A stretch of 64,000 nucleotides of DNA, from assembly GCA_943735955.1 (NCBI GenBank), contig OX030956.1, positions 3,437,912 through 3,501,911 of the forward strand, given 5' to 3'. This document shows, piece after piece, positions 1-13,689 of this stretch (positions are counted from its first letter, which is position 1; every line of letters begins with the position of its first letter). This DNA is from Piscicola geometra. Lineage: Eukaryota > Annelida > Clitellata > Hirudinida > Piscicolidae. Made by a program: the position numbers and the translations under genes. The notes under the pieces were generated by a model. It did no database searches, was not told the DNA's origin, and saw nothing but the letters and a program-made list of their open reading frames with translations.

Positions 1-2513
1 TTTGACACCAGCGCAGTACCTCACTCACATCAGTCTTTCTAGCAGTTATTTAATCTTTCGTATTTTCTATAACTTACTTTTTTCAAGTTTAGAAAACATT
101 AACTTCTAGGCATTGTATTAAAATTGGAATTACGCCGATTTATTTCACATAAACTTATCTCTAAAAACTAAAGTTATGTTTTCAGATAGATGCTAGAAAG
201 CTTTTCAGCATGAGAGTGTAAACGAAAGCGACAAAATAAGAGAGAAAGCATTAAGTTGATGATGTCAAATGAACAAACGTCCAGTTTGATGGAGAGTCAG
301 CCTTTGTCGTTGCTCTGCTTTGTGTTAGTAATTTTACAATATTACAATGAATATGCAAGTGGTATTTTTGATTTTGTATTTTTTGGATTGAAAAATTCAT
401 TACTTCATAATACATTTGATATAAATATTAAAATAAAAAAGTATATAAATTACGTTTGGGCATTTGTCTTCTATTAATAAAAGTAATATTTATATTTATC
501 ATTCATCAATGTCACCATCAAACTCACCATCCTTTACTTTCTACTTATTTTTATTAATGACCATATAAATGCCTGGACAATGTCATTAGACGATTTAGTA
601 TAAAATATTTTTCAGATTAATCTATTTACATATTTTTTACATTCTTCAAAATCAATTCCCGCCAATTTGTCATTTTCTATAGCGGCTGCTTAATTGAACG
701 AACCGCCATTCAGAACCAATCCCACTCCATCTACTTCTTTCACAAATCAATTTTTGCTCATCACCATTAAAAAACATAGGGATCTTATTTTAACTCTTTT
801 ATTGCAATAAAAAAAACTTTAAAAAAAGAATTTTAAACTTTCAAGTTAAGTTTCGAAGTTTAAGTTAATTCTTCTAGACGACTAGAAACGCAAAATAAAT
901 CATAAAGCTTATATGCCTGCAGTCCCTAGGGAAGGAGCGCTAAACACAATATAGTGCTTTGGGCAGAAACTCCACACACCACCCAGCACCAAAATACATA
1001 AATAAACTCACACAATAACAGCTTATCTAAACGCTATGGAGTTAAAAGATGATTTAGAAGTTGGAAAGTAAAATTTTAAATTTCAATGCATGTTTCGATT
1101 AAACTAGGATACTTATTTTCAATTATTTTTTATATTTAATATATTATATTTTTGATTTAGAATATTATTTGAAACCCGATCGTAAATATTAAAAAACACA
1201 TTCGACCCATGGATGTATACCACTGAGATCTTTTTGACAGTTTATAGAATATCTTACAGCTTGCTTCTTTACAACCATAAATATATTAATTTTTTTACAT
1301 TCAACTGTTTTTACATGTATATGCAAACAAATCAATATTCTTGTGAAGGTATAAAAACTTTCGTATAGTATTGAGTTTTGCAAAATGAGATAGACATCAA
1401 CACATGCGCACGGAATAAAAATGACGATAAATTGCCCACTCGAAGGAGGATGACAAAAACAAACACACCCCTTTAACGCAAACACACACTCAAACACACA
1501 TCTTAGGTCAGAAATACAAGCAAGTTAGTCTTTAGATTATTTTTTGCTTGAGACAAAAGTGGGGCTCTGGAAAGGCATCAGTGGTGAGAAAGTATCTAAA
1601 TATGTTTTTGTGTAAAAATTTCCGATAAATGTCATGTATTTTATTTTTTCATTTAACAAATACTTTAATTTAATTTTATGATTAAAGGATTTCATGAAGA
1701 TAGGTTGTTTGCGAAAAATTAGCTGACAAAAAGTATGGTTTTGATATCAATGAGACAATAAGAAATCATTATCCTTTGAGATGTTACTCAATTAGTAATA
1801 GTATTATATTATTTTTTATTTATCTAACAAATATCATCTATTATAATGAAGATTTAAAAAATTCTTTGTTGAAAATATTCGAAGCTATCTTCTTCCATCT
1901 CTAATCCATTTTTCATGTCCTCTCGCAAAATTGGAAAGAAGTTTGGAGTAGGGGTGGAAAGATTGACAATGGGTGATAACGTGATCCAAGTAACAAAAAA
2001 ATTTTTTTATAAGACACTTAACATTTTTTTATATGATTTTATAGCTATTGCAAACAACTATTTTGAAGATAAAATTTTTAAAAGATAAAGTTTGAAACCA
2101 AAAACCATGAAATAAGTCTGTTTTTCTATTTAAAATCCAATTTTTGAAGTTTTAAAAAATTGAAAATTGGTTTATAGACCTTCAACAACTTATCAAAAAA
2201 TAATCAAAATCTCTGAATCTTGTTTGAATTAAGAAGCATACTTGTAGGTGGTCCACTGAGCAGTAGTTTGATGCGCAGAAGCTAGATGGATGGCTGGATG
2301 AATGAGAATACAAACAAGGAACAAATTAATTGATGACTATTCATTAGAAAAGTAGATAGAAAGATTTAAAAACTGATAAATATTAGATGGGTGACTAAAT
2401 AAATGGAATATGGAACAAGTGAAGGAGGAAGGAGTTTGATGCTGGAAATGACAAATGCCTGAGTGGAGGAGACGTTTCTAGTGCACAGCAAACACCACGA
2501 CATCTCATATCAG

Positions 2514-2558
<45 letters not shown>

Positions 2559-5500
2559 CATTCTCATCATCATCATTATCATTATCTCTTTCATCATTTT
2601 TATGCCTAAATTTTATCATCTTTATTTCTACCCTTAATTTCATCATTGACATCATCAAACCCCAATAATCAATATCATCGTCATGATTTTATATTCTTTT
2701 TAGTATTTATAAACTATTATTACTAATAATATAATTATTTTGCGTTTGCAATGATAATTCTTCATTGCTTTAGACTGATAACATCTACGCAATTCTTATG
2801 TATATGAATGATTTCATATTTGAAACTCCCATCGATCTATTTGGATATCTGATCGTTTTTATTACTGTCTCAATCAAACTTTGTCGGGAAATGTTATTGC
2901 AATATTTCAAAAAGAGTATTTTTTCAAATTAAAAAAACAAATATTCATAATCTTTTGACAAGTTTTGAAAACTTTTTATTGTCAAATAAAACAATTCTGT
3001 TCTTTTAACTCATTTTTGTCTTTTTCATATATATTTTTTAACGGCCTTTTATCATTTCCTAGCAACGCCAAACAACTTTTTCCGCTTCCGACGGATGACG
3101 TGAAATGTTTTTGACTTTTCAAAGGTATTCATGAATAAACTTGTTTCATAAAAGTATCTGAAGTTTCTAGGTTCATTGCGCTTGGTGATGATTGTAAGGG
3201 TTTTTTCGAAGAATAGTTTAACCAAAATATTTTTTTCTATATTTTGTTTGTATTAAATTATTTTATAAGTTATCATTCTTGGAATTATATTATTTTTATA
3301 AAAAACAAACCACGTTTTAAGAATGTTTTTATTTCCAATTCAAAATCATATGAAACGTACATCATGGAATCAGTTTAATATTTATAAGAGGGTTCGAAAA
3401 CAAACTCTCATAGAATTTCATAGATTGAAAAATCATTAACATTAAATTTATATATATATATTTTTGATAATGCGCGAATAAACAAAAAAATTAAATTTTA
3501 AGACATTTTTTTAAAACTTTTCTCTTTTGAAATACAAACCAATATTTTCACAGATAAAAATTATCTTATTTTTTAAATTTAAAACAGTTTTTATAGGAAT
3601 CAGTTGAATGAGTATGATTTTAATGGAATAAAATTTTATAAGAATACCTATAAAATTTTTACTTTTTTCAACATTAAACAATTATATCCCGTACATATTT
3701 TGAAAAAGTGTCAACTTAATTAAGATAAAACATTAAAGATAGCAATAATTTTCATGAATGAAAAAATTGAAATTTACAATCTTTAATAGGTAAAATAGCA
3801 TTGGAAAACTGGAGTTTATTAAAAATGATTTTTACATATTATAAAATATTTGAAAAACTACGCTAATAGTAACGATTAACGTTAATAACATCAATATTTC
3901 TTTATTACATTTAAGCAATTTTAATTAATAAACACGCAAACAACATTTATTTATACAAATATGATACATCTTGGACGGAATTCTCTGGCAGGTTCAAAAT
4001 TAAAAGACGCGCTGAAAATCGAAATAAAAACATTTAAAATTGTTTTTGCTTTTTTAATGTATATGATAATATATACATTTTTTCATAGTTACCAACAATG
4101 TTTTTTAAATCATACGTCTTTAACGGATAAATAAAAAAACATTTAACAATATAAACTGCAAAAAAGGCTAACTTCAGAAAAAAATATTTTAAAAATACTC
4201 ACTAAAAGCTTGATAAAGCAATACAAAATAAGCGATGTTAAGATTGCGAGAGAAAACATGTCTAAATAAATGGTTGGTGTCAGTTGGATAGATGGCTAGC
4301 GAAAGGATTGATTAGTTATTGAAACCAAAAAAATCTCACTGGAATAAAGTATGAAAAGAAAGAGACATGTCAAAGATGAATGGATGGATGAAAAAATTGT
4401 GGAATATATTAGAATTTTTAATGTATAAATAGAAGGAAAATAGTATGGAGGGATCAGTATGTGAATAAAAATTCTATTTTTCTAAATAAATTTAGGAGGT
4501 TTTAAAAAATCGTTATTGATTTGTAGCATAATTTTATGTGACCTAATGGATAAGCAACGAAGATGGGTTAAAAGTGGACAAATATGATTACAAAGTGGAT
4601 GGATTGACGGACTTTGTTGAATGGATGGAATGACAATAAATTAAAAATAAATCAAATATAAAAATTTATCACTAAAGGATAGAATTACTAAACAAATTAT
4701 CACAGAAAATTTGTTACATAAATCGAAGCAGTGGAAACAAAATAGATTAAATTGAATTAGAAAAATCACTAATGATTAAAATAATCATTTTAGCTTTTTC
4801 AAACAATGTGTGTAATAATCTGATCTTCACATTGAAAATCATTGAAAACCCTTTTTTTAAACATGGTGTAAATCAATGTCTCACAAATATTTGTCGCGAA
4901 AAGATTCTTCTATCTCATTTATGGCCCATTCTGAATGTTCAGAAATCAACCCATATATAACATCTATATTTGAAAAAATGTCACATATTTTTAATGTTTT
5001 ATAAACACGTTTTCAAATGCTTTCGCTTCTACGACAGATGGATTACATCGAGTTATAAGTAGAAAGAGTTCGCATGAAATGCGTTCGACAACAAGAAATA
5101 TTTTAATGGAAACCATTTCATGGGTATTTGAAAATATTCCAAAATAAATTTAAACTTTGTTTTATTGACCAACTCCAATTTATCATAGGGAATATTACAA
5201 TGTTAAATAATTGGCAGAATTCCGATTCAATATTGTTATTAAATAATAAAGTTCAAAATCGACGTTGTCGATGCCTAGTCCAAATGCCTTTGGAATGTTG
5301 CAAAGGTTACGCATGTTTGAAATATTGGTTCGTTATAACAACTTGGTATGGGTATTGGCTGTTTGATTGAAGACTCTTCAGTTTGTGGAATTGTGCGTGA
5401 CTTTCCAAAAAAAGAACAAAATATTTTTCAAATGTATTTTAATCTTGCTCTTTAAAGAACATAAAGATTGAAATAGAATCGTATTTTTAGAATATCGTAT

Positions 5501-8500
5501 AAATTCGAATGTTTATTCGTATTCTTAAAATGTATTATAGTTGTTTTTATATATAGTTAACACTGAATATTTGCAACAAATTTATTTATAAAACCTTTTG
5601 TGTGAGATTTCAAAATAGTTTGAAGTCAAAAATGATTTGGGAGTATTCATAGGTTTGTAAACTCATCAGTTTCACTCGAACATGTTTGCTGTAAGAATAG
5701 TTTCACTAACGATCGTGGTCTATTTTCCCATCTGGCATATAATTTGTGCTTTAATATTTTCACCTATTTTAAAAAAGTTACTTATACAAAGAATAATACA
5801 AATGAGTTTCATTAAACTCATATTATTTCCAATCTGTAGTCAGAATTGCAATTTCTGAATAATATTTTAAAAAAGAGAACTTTCATGAAAAGTTAATTTA
5901 AGATATTTTATTTTCTGCTTAAGGCTACCACAACTTATTTTTTCCTTTAAAGAATATTGGTCATGTTGTAGTTAAGAGGTTTAATCATTTTTAACATTAT
6001 TTGCAATAAAGGTTTTTTAAAAAATCGACAAAAAATGTTAAAGCGTACAAAACGAGCATTGAAAATGCAAATAAAGTGTCTTAAAAATTGTATCAAAAAA
6101 GAGTCTACATTGGCGTACACTTTACACACGGATGAATGCACAAACAAAGAAAAACACCTTCAGTACGAAAATACAAACACGCATCCACACGTTCGACAAC
6201 ATCCAATAAAACAACCCGCCTACTCTCTCGAGCTTTTTTCTGTAGATTTGTTTTTTTCTCGCTCACTCTTTTCTCTCACGTTAGAACCCTTCTTTTCAAA
6301 AGGCTTTACACATCTTTTAACACTCTTAAACTTTTCATCAAACATTTCACAAACTATTATTACAAATTACGTTTTCATGGTTTTTATATACTCTTTTTAG
6401 TTCTAAAATTTCCATCGATATTTTTCACAAGCATGCTGTAGCGAACAGATGGCTTTTAAGAGTCACTCTAGTGATGCATACGGCTCAAGCACCCTCAAGC
6501 CCCGAGCTACGAACGCCTCCATGCGTTATGGCTTAACGCGTGTAGTTACATAGAAGAAAAAGCATAAAGATTCAATGTGAGATTAAGCAAGGGAAACCAT
6601 TTTTTTTAGAAAGGAATAAGTGTACAAATGTTTTTAATATACCATTTTGCGTTTTTACTAATGTGTGAAAATAACTTTAGAATCTTGCAATAAAGCTAGA
6701 CACTGGCAATCGAATAGAATAATTTAAAAAACCATTATATTTTTTTAAGTTTTACACTGTCAACAATTTTTCTAAAATTTGATATTCGCTATATTTTTTC
6801 CCATTTTTATTAGCACGGCATCTTTTTAGCATTCGCCAATAAAATTATAAAAGCTGAAAATCGAATTAAGCTTAGAGTCCCAGCTCTTTGTTCCATAAAA
6901 CGCAATGTTACAACCAGAGCACTCGATTGCCCTTGCCATTCATTTAGATTCATTAGTTTCTCGACAACTAAATAACTCTTTATAATTAACAATTGAAAAA
7001 AACTTCCAAGAACTAGATATTATAGAAATGCATTTAAATGATAGAGAGAAATGATGGATGACTTTTTGCTCGATTATGATCTGACGCGTGTTATGACACG
7101 CTTCTTGCCTAGAAGACCTTGAAAGTTCCGGGCACCAATTGTATTCATAACAGGTCGATACTTGCGAATAAAATGCTTCATTTAAATTATTTTTTCTTTT
7201 TTTTGAAAAGATAAATTCGTAATAAAACATATAAATTGAAAAAAGTTTTGTTTTGGAAACAAAAGAGATTATTCTAAAAGAATAAACTATATATTTTTTA
7301 TATGACCTAGTCTTTGTAGTCTGGAGAACAAAAGAAGTATGAGTAATAGAAGATTGCGTCACACGGTATAATCCATAGTAGTGTTGCGTTATTCTTCCAT
7401 TATATTAGTCAGAATCTTATAATGTTTTTTTTGGTTTCTGTTAAGACTAATTTTTACTTCTGCTTTTTCTCCAGTGAAGCTTATTCTCCAGGGATGAAAA
7501 TCTATGAGTTTTGAATTTGAGTGCATTTTTGATTTTTATCAAGCATTCTTTCACTCTTTTTTCAGTACAATTTTTAAAGAAAACAACTTTTTTTGAATAT
7601 ATATTTTCTAATTTCCTTTCTTATTCGCACTTCTAACCAGCTTGCCAATATTGGATCCTCGTGGGGTCAGACTCTAGGAATGAAATTCAATGGCTTTTCG
7701 ACGTATATGCAAATTCTTTATTCGTTAGTTTTCTTTCTTGAAAAAGTAAAAATCTTTTTAAAGACATTATTTTTGAAGAATATTCATTATTTCCTAGAAT
7801 ATAGAGAAAATCGAACCTTATACTTAGATGTTATATTCATGCTCTGAAATGCCTTTGGTGCTTGTATGTAAACTATCATTAGAGCTTATGAGACATAATT
7901 CTAAAGAACCTATTTTATTTTCATTCATGAATCGAAAAAAAGTATATTTAGATTTATCTGTATTGGCTGGCACTGAATGATGGCTTGTGTTTTTAACAAA
8001 GCGCCATAGAGTTAAAATACAAATATTAAATCTTTCATAAAATAATATTTTTAAGAAACTCTTTCTTTTTTTATATAAAATAAAAAAAACTTTTTTTTAA
8101 ATTATGGTAGTTAAATATATATACTTCTAGAAAAACACAAAAGCTAAAGAAAAATAATGATATAATCTATTTGCTTTTCAAGACTCAGAGAACTCAGGAT
8201 ACGAATGGTGGAGAATATATAATGGTTAACGTGCTGATGATAATGCTGACCCCGTAGCATGACGAAAGTAGAATAGTATTCAAATATTTTAAGTAGTGCG
8301 AGTTATAAATAATAATATATATTTTACGGTATAATAAAACTGGTTGAAATCGTAGTGTTAATAATGATATTGTTATGCTATAGATGATGACAGTAGTGTT
8401 AGGATCTCGTTAATAAAGAAGTACTGTGCTGATTGAGCGTATAGAAATTGCATTTGAAAGGAAACATATATAGACTCATTTGCTATCGGACGTAACGAGG

Positions 8501-9950
8501 CCGGAAGTGCTTGAATGAAGAGTGGATACTGCAGCAGGGAATATACAATAGAGGAAAGAAGTGGATGGCTGGAATAAATAGATTAATAGAAAAGGTCTTT
8601 GTTAAATGTAGAAAATTTAAAAGAAAATAAATAAATAAAACTTTTTGATGATGTTAATTTGATATATTTGAAAGAATTTAGGATTATTTGAATTGTGAAA
8701 AAATTTATTGAGAAGATGATTAAAACTGAATGAAATATATAATTTGAAAAGTGCAAAGTAGATAAAGCAAAAAGGAAATTGAAGATGTAGAAATTAGTAG
8801 CATTGCGTGACTGCAGATGTAAGGACGCGTGAGAGTGTGAGTGTGGCATAAAAAATTCCTATATTAGATTTCCATATTATAGATTCGAAAATATGATGAA
8901 GTGGTGTTAGCATGTGTGTGCAGGTATCTAGAGTTATTTGCTTATATTGTTTGGCAGTGTAAAAATATTTAATGATTTTTTTAAATTAAATCATAAATTC
9001 AAAAATTTTACTCTTTCATAATTTTATATTTTCATATATGAGTATATATAATAAATAAATATAAAATTAAAAATAATAAGCAATAACAATTCATAAGGTG
9101 TCACTTCCATAAAGAGTCTACTAACAGGAAAGAAGTGCTAAAACTTAATTGACAACAAATATTGATAATACGTTCATTGAAAAAAAGAAAGCTAAGTCAG
9201 AAAAAGTGTTTGAGAAGAATTATTCTTAATTTTCTTTAGCAGCTTTTTTGTCAATTTCTTAGACTAACTTTTTCACTAATCAAATTCGCCTGTCTTTTCA
9301 AGAAAAGTATTTTTGAATTTAAAAGTTTGTCTTTTTAACATTTTTTCTGAAAAAGTTTATATTGTTTTTACTCTTTTAACTAATTTATTTTAATTAAAAA
9401 GAATAAAGGTCTATCTAGTAAACCCAACTATAAATAACGGTCACCTTTCTGGAAAACATTAAGCTAATCCCCTTTAATGGATATTACGATACACTAAAGT
9501 TTTCCTGAACGTGAGAAAGTGTCAAGACGCTTGCAAATACCCGCATAGAAGATCTTAAACAATTTGCATATTCTAAAAATTCTGAAACTTCTTGGGTCGT
9601 AATTTTTGTGATTTGTGAGCATAATAATATGACTAATGTTTCATTATGCCCTGACTTTGTATTCTACACACACCTAGTAAATTTTATACAGAAAATATAC
9701 TTGGAAAAATATGTTTCTGAGAAATTTATATTGTAGATTTAAGATTTATTAAATAAATAGGTGTCTTGAGCGTGATAACCCCGTAGCCTTTGGTACAACA
9801 AAAAAATGATTGGATAGAAGATTAATGTACATAATTGCAATATTTATTACAACCATGGAAGCATTCATGCATATCTTATGATATATCAATAACACAAACA
9901 AATGCATCGAAAAATTCATAAGAAACTACATTATTACATCCAAAGATAAG
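1..9950. other. Gene-poor AT-rich flank
   Basis: No coding region with family recognition or convincing splice structure. It contains a triplet microsatellite (about 2513-2591), degenerate GGATGAAT-type short repeats (2.2-4.7 and 8.2-8.8 kb), and a roughly 120-base GC-richer island at 6435-6555 containing the small hairpin GCGTTA-tggct-TAACGC. Short open frames here look like chance. Confidence 0.5.
2513..2591. repeat. (ATC)n microsatellite
   Basis: A run of cat/atc triplets with a few interruptions. The poly-Asp frame on the minus strand is a by-product of the repeat, not a gene. Confidence 0.95.
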
Positions 9951-9962
9951 ATCAATATTTTA

Positions 9963-10111
9963 TTCAAGGTATACCGAATATGAAGTATGTTGCATGGAAG
10001 GGTAAGTGAATAGACAAGCCATCAGGTCTAATAGCCTTTCCTTTTGATCATAGCGAAGTGAGTCATTTGTAGAGAATCCCATCTGAATCCTCTTTCTAGG
10101 CATCCAACCAT
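9963..10111 (-). CDS. Possible terminal coding exon, unknown gene
   Basis: On the minus strand a plausible acceptor (TTGAACACAG, ending about 10118) is followed by about 50 open codons with non-biased composition (GWMPRKRIQMGFSTND, YDQKERLLDLMACLF), then a stop at which AATAAA overlaps (GAATAAAAT). A second minus frame is open for about 29 codons, so the frame is uncertain. No family recognised; it may be chance. Confidence 0.25.
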
Positions 10112-10283
10112 ACTGTGTTCAAAAATCATGCATTATTTATTTTTTTAAAGTTGACTGAGACTAATAAATTTTAAAACTGTTTAGTTTTTGCCTTCTATTC
10201 AATCAACTGCTTTTCAAAAAACTCAAAAATAGGAAAAACTTCCTTAATTTTAAACAAAATTTCAAATAACATTAAAAATAACC

Positions 10284-10450
10284 TGTAACCCAGTTGGAAG
10301 TCCGCATTGGAAACATCAGTGGTAAGGGTGAGTCTGAAGCATCTGACTTCAACTGCCGCCTCCTTGAACTTGCCCATTACTACCATGGTGTTGGTTTTTG
10401 GAGAGGTCGATATTCTTCCCCTTGTGCTCATTCGCTTCGTACCACTTATC
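10284..10450. CDS. Possible exon, strand unresolved, unknown gene
   Basis: A GC-richer island in AT-rich DNA, open on both strands. Minus: acceptor TTTCTCATTGCCAG then 55 codons including MVVMGKFKEAAVEVRCFRL, with donor CAG/GTTATT. Plus: acceptor ctgtaacccag then LEVRIGNISGKGESEAS, with donor GTG/GTAAGG nearby. The plus reading has a faint look of the fucolectin-type EVRIGN motif, but too little to call. Either strand could be right, or neither. Confidence 0.3.
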
Positions 10451-11189
10451 TGGCAATGAGAAAGAATTAGTGTAGATTGGTGTAACCAAATATTAATGAA
10501 TGAGTTATTTAGTTTATATATTTATGGGATTTATTAAGAAATTTATATATACATTTTAAATGAACTTTTGGTTGAAAAATAAAATGACATAAAAAACTGT
10601 AAAACATTCTCCAATTTTTTTATTCTTTCAATCTAGATATATATACTTTATGTTATGAAAAAATTATCACAAAGAAAAAAGAGTGCACAGATGCATGCAC
10701 AGATGTATCAAAAGAATTGGCAGCATGTCGATAATATGCACATAAGAAATCAATAAATGGATCAATTGAATTGTTTGTGTGAATAAAACATCTTCCTGGT
10801 TAGCTATTTTTACTTTACTTTTTTTTCTTTCAGTAATATCTATATATTTTTTATATTAAAAACTTTTCAAAATCTTTTGTTTGAGCTTTTAGAAATTTAA
10901 CTTTGTGAAAAATTTAACATTTAGGAAAATATTTTGAAAAGAGAAAGACATTTAATAAATTGGCTTGTGAGGCGGAACATTGAAGAAAGTAATAAATGAT
11001 TTATATTGCTTATAGTTTTATGTTTTCCTGAAACTCAATAAAAATGATTGAACAAGTGGAAAAATTGATGAATGGGATTATATAAATAAAAAAATAACTC
11101 AAAAATAAACTTTTTTTGAAATTATGGAATTGAATTGATGAATCTATCGAAAAGCTAATTTCAACTTTTAAATGTTAAAAGCAAAGGTG

Positions 11190-11480
11190 AAGCATCACTC
11201 AACACAGCTTTGCGGTGACCTAAGAGATTATGGCGACTTTAGGTTGACACCGGCCTAATGCCTTTAAGCACCGTCAACCTCTAATTTCGACAGCAATTTC
11301 ATTCAAGTGAGGCTTAATAATACTTTTGGGTCGGCTTTCACTAGAGTCTACTTATTTGTCATTTTACTAAACCTCCACTTAAATACCTAGAACTTTAGTT
11401 CACTTTTAATCCGGTTCGTGCCTTCATAAATTCTTCTAACAAAGTCTCTTAGGGGGTTTTATAAGGCGTTCAGCTTTATT
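11190..11480. other. GC-richer island with inverted repeat
   Basis: Contains AGGTTGAC at 11241-11248 and its exact complement GTCAACCT at 11273-11280, inside a longer imperfect dyad (cgacttt...atttcgac). No open frame or known RNA is recognised. Confidence 0.4.
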
Positions 11481-12903
11481 ATATTAATTTGTTTTATCCC
11501 CATAAAGGTAGCATTATTTTAATGATGTAATAAAATTTTATTAAGGGATTCGCGCATAAATTTGGTTGTTTATTTAATGCGGAAATTTATGGTTCGGTAA
11601 ACGGATAATTTTATGAGACTGAGTGCAAGCTTTTATGAATGCTGAGGTGTCTCTGGTGTATATTTGAGATGAAAATCATGCGCCGTATCAATAGAATCTA
11701 TATAGCCAGTGCGTTAGTTTTCGGAAATTTTCTTGAGAATAACAGGCGTACTAAGCTCAAACTATTTTGTTAAAAAGCTATGAAGTAACAATTGAAAAAT
11801 TATGGAAGTTTAGTTTATAGTTGAAAATAAAAGATTTTTGTGTGGATTTGTTAAAAAACTGCGATAAATAAAAGTTTTTCTAAAATAGCAAATATGTTTC
11901 AAACTATTAAACCATTAAAATAGTAAAAACAAGATTTAAAATATTACAAAAACGAAATTAGAATAATATGCAAAAAAAATATTTTGAAAATCATTGTTTG
12001 AGCAATAGGCCGAAAGGCTAGAGAGAAAGGCACCAAATGGTACTAATTATCGAGACCGATGATGATGGCGCCATATATTCGATTGAAAAGATAACGGCCT
12101 CAAGTATAAAAGCTTGGAGATATGGAAAGATACTGAAGACAATGCATTTCCAGCAAACACAATATAGCTCATACTTTTCCAAAATGAATAAAATGAATTA
12201 AAAGAAAAACAGTATTGTTTTTTCGAAAACATAAAATTTATTTAGAGTGTGATGAAAATAATAAATATCGTGCAAAAAAAGTGGATGAGCTAAAAAGATG
12301 TGAGTTGTGCTGACAACTATAGAATAATATTCAAGCTTTTATTTCAAAGAAAAAAAAATACATATTTTGTTCAAATGCAAATATCTCAAAAACTTGTATA
12401 TTTGTGAAAGAATCTCTATATTAGATGTGCGTCCAATTACAACCGAGAAAAACTAATCCCCCATTAAAATCTCATTTCACGCCTGCCGAACAAATCCTAT
12501 TAATTCACCAATCATTTCTATCGGATTTATTTTGCGCAAGCCAAGTTTTTTTTGTTTAGTGAACTTTTTCTTTTATTAAGTCTATTCATTTTTTTAATTT
12601 CCTTTATACTAATTGTATTATAAGTATAATCTAATGAGTTTTATCGAAAATCTTATAGCTAAACATTGAAACAAAACATTAAAAAAAATATAATTACAGA
12701 ATTTAGTGTAACCAATATATAATTGTTCGTGCAAAAAACTGATATTTTTTAAATACTTTAAAAAAAATTTAAATAAATATTCTTAATAAAAAAATTCAAG
12801 GCGTGTTTGTTAAATTTAAGTAACTATATATATTTTTTGACTTTTACTATTTTTTAAATTAAAGCAAACTTTTGGATCGTTTCTAAAAGAAACTGGGCCA
12901 TTC

Positions 12904-13137
12904 TTTCGGATATCTCCGAGCTTATTAATTCCCAGCTTTCGACATTTTCCGAAACCAAGAGTGTATTTAGGAATATTGAAATTTCACACTTGAAATAAAT
13001 AAAAAATGATTTATATAATGAATTACCTAAAAATATAAAATTTATTTCAAAAATTTAGTTTTCAGTTTCAAGGAGAAAAAAATTCGTTTAACTTTTGGAG
13101 TTTTAAAAGAGATATCAAAGCTCGGGGATATACGAAA
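12904..13137. mobile_element. Inverted-repeat element, MITE-like
   Basis: Twenty-base arms at 12904-12923 (TTTCGGATATCTCCGAGCTT) and 13118-13137 (complement TTTCGTATATCCCCGAGCTT) match at 18 of 20. The interior is AT-rich and non-coding. No clear target-site duplication was found, so the class is unknown; a partly decayed MITE is the simplest reading. Confidence 0.45.
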
Positions 13138-13689
13138 GTAAGTGAAAACTTTCAAGAAATTATTAATTTATTCTGATTTATTTAGTTTTTTTTTCAAATA
13201 CTGAAAATAACATTTCGAGCATAATAACTAGCCCTTAATAACTTATATGAATATAAAAACAAAATAAAAGTTGAAACTGTCATTTTCTGATTAAATAGTT
13301 TCATAATGATGCATGCTGGCATTGACACGGTTAGGATCGTGCCAATTCCATCAGCACCTCGGTTCGATTTTAATTTCCTAGTCCTGATGAATGTAGCACA
13401 CAGGAGCAGACCAATAAACACGGATTTACGTAATTGCAGACGCCGAGATAATTCGTTGTAATTGTTGTTATCGTCATTTTTATCTACTCTTTATTTCATT
13501 TCATTTTGATATTATTTATGCAATATAATTGGATTTAGCTTTTTTAAATTATTGTTTTGTGGGATTTTCAAGTATCATGGAAATGGTAAAACATTTATAA
13601 AGAGATTTTTATTATTTTGAAAACTTAAAATAAAAACTTTGAAATTTATTGTAAAAGGAAAATAGTATTTTAAGTTTCTAAAAAATGTA

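Noticed and set aside
11500..11570. aaaggtagcat, resembling a mitochondrial large-rRNA motif (possible NUMT)
   Set aside because: The flanking bases do not match the conserved rRNA context.
13361..13370. ggttcgattt as a tRNA or SINE B box
   Set aside because: No matching A box, cloverleaf or CC end of the box.
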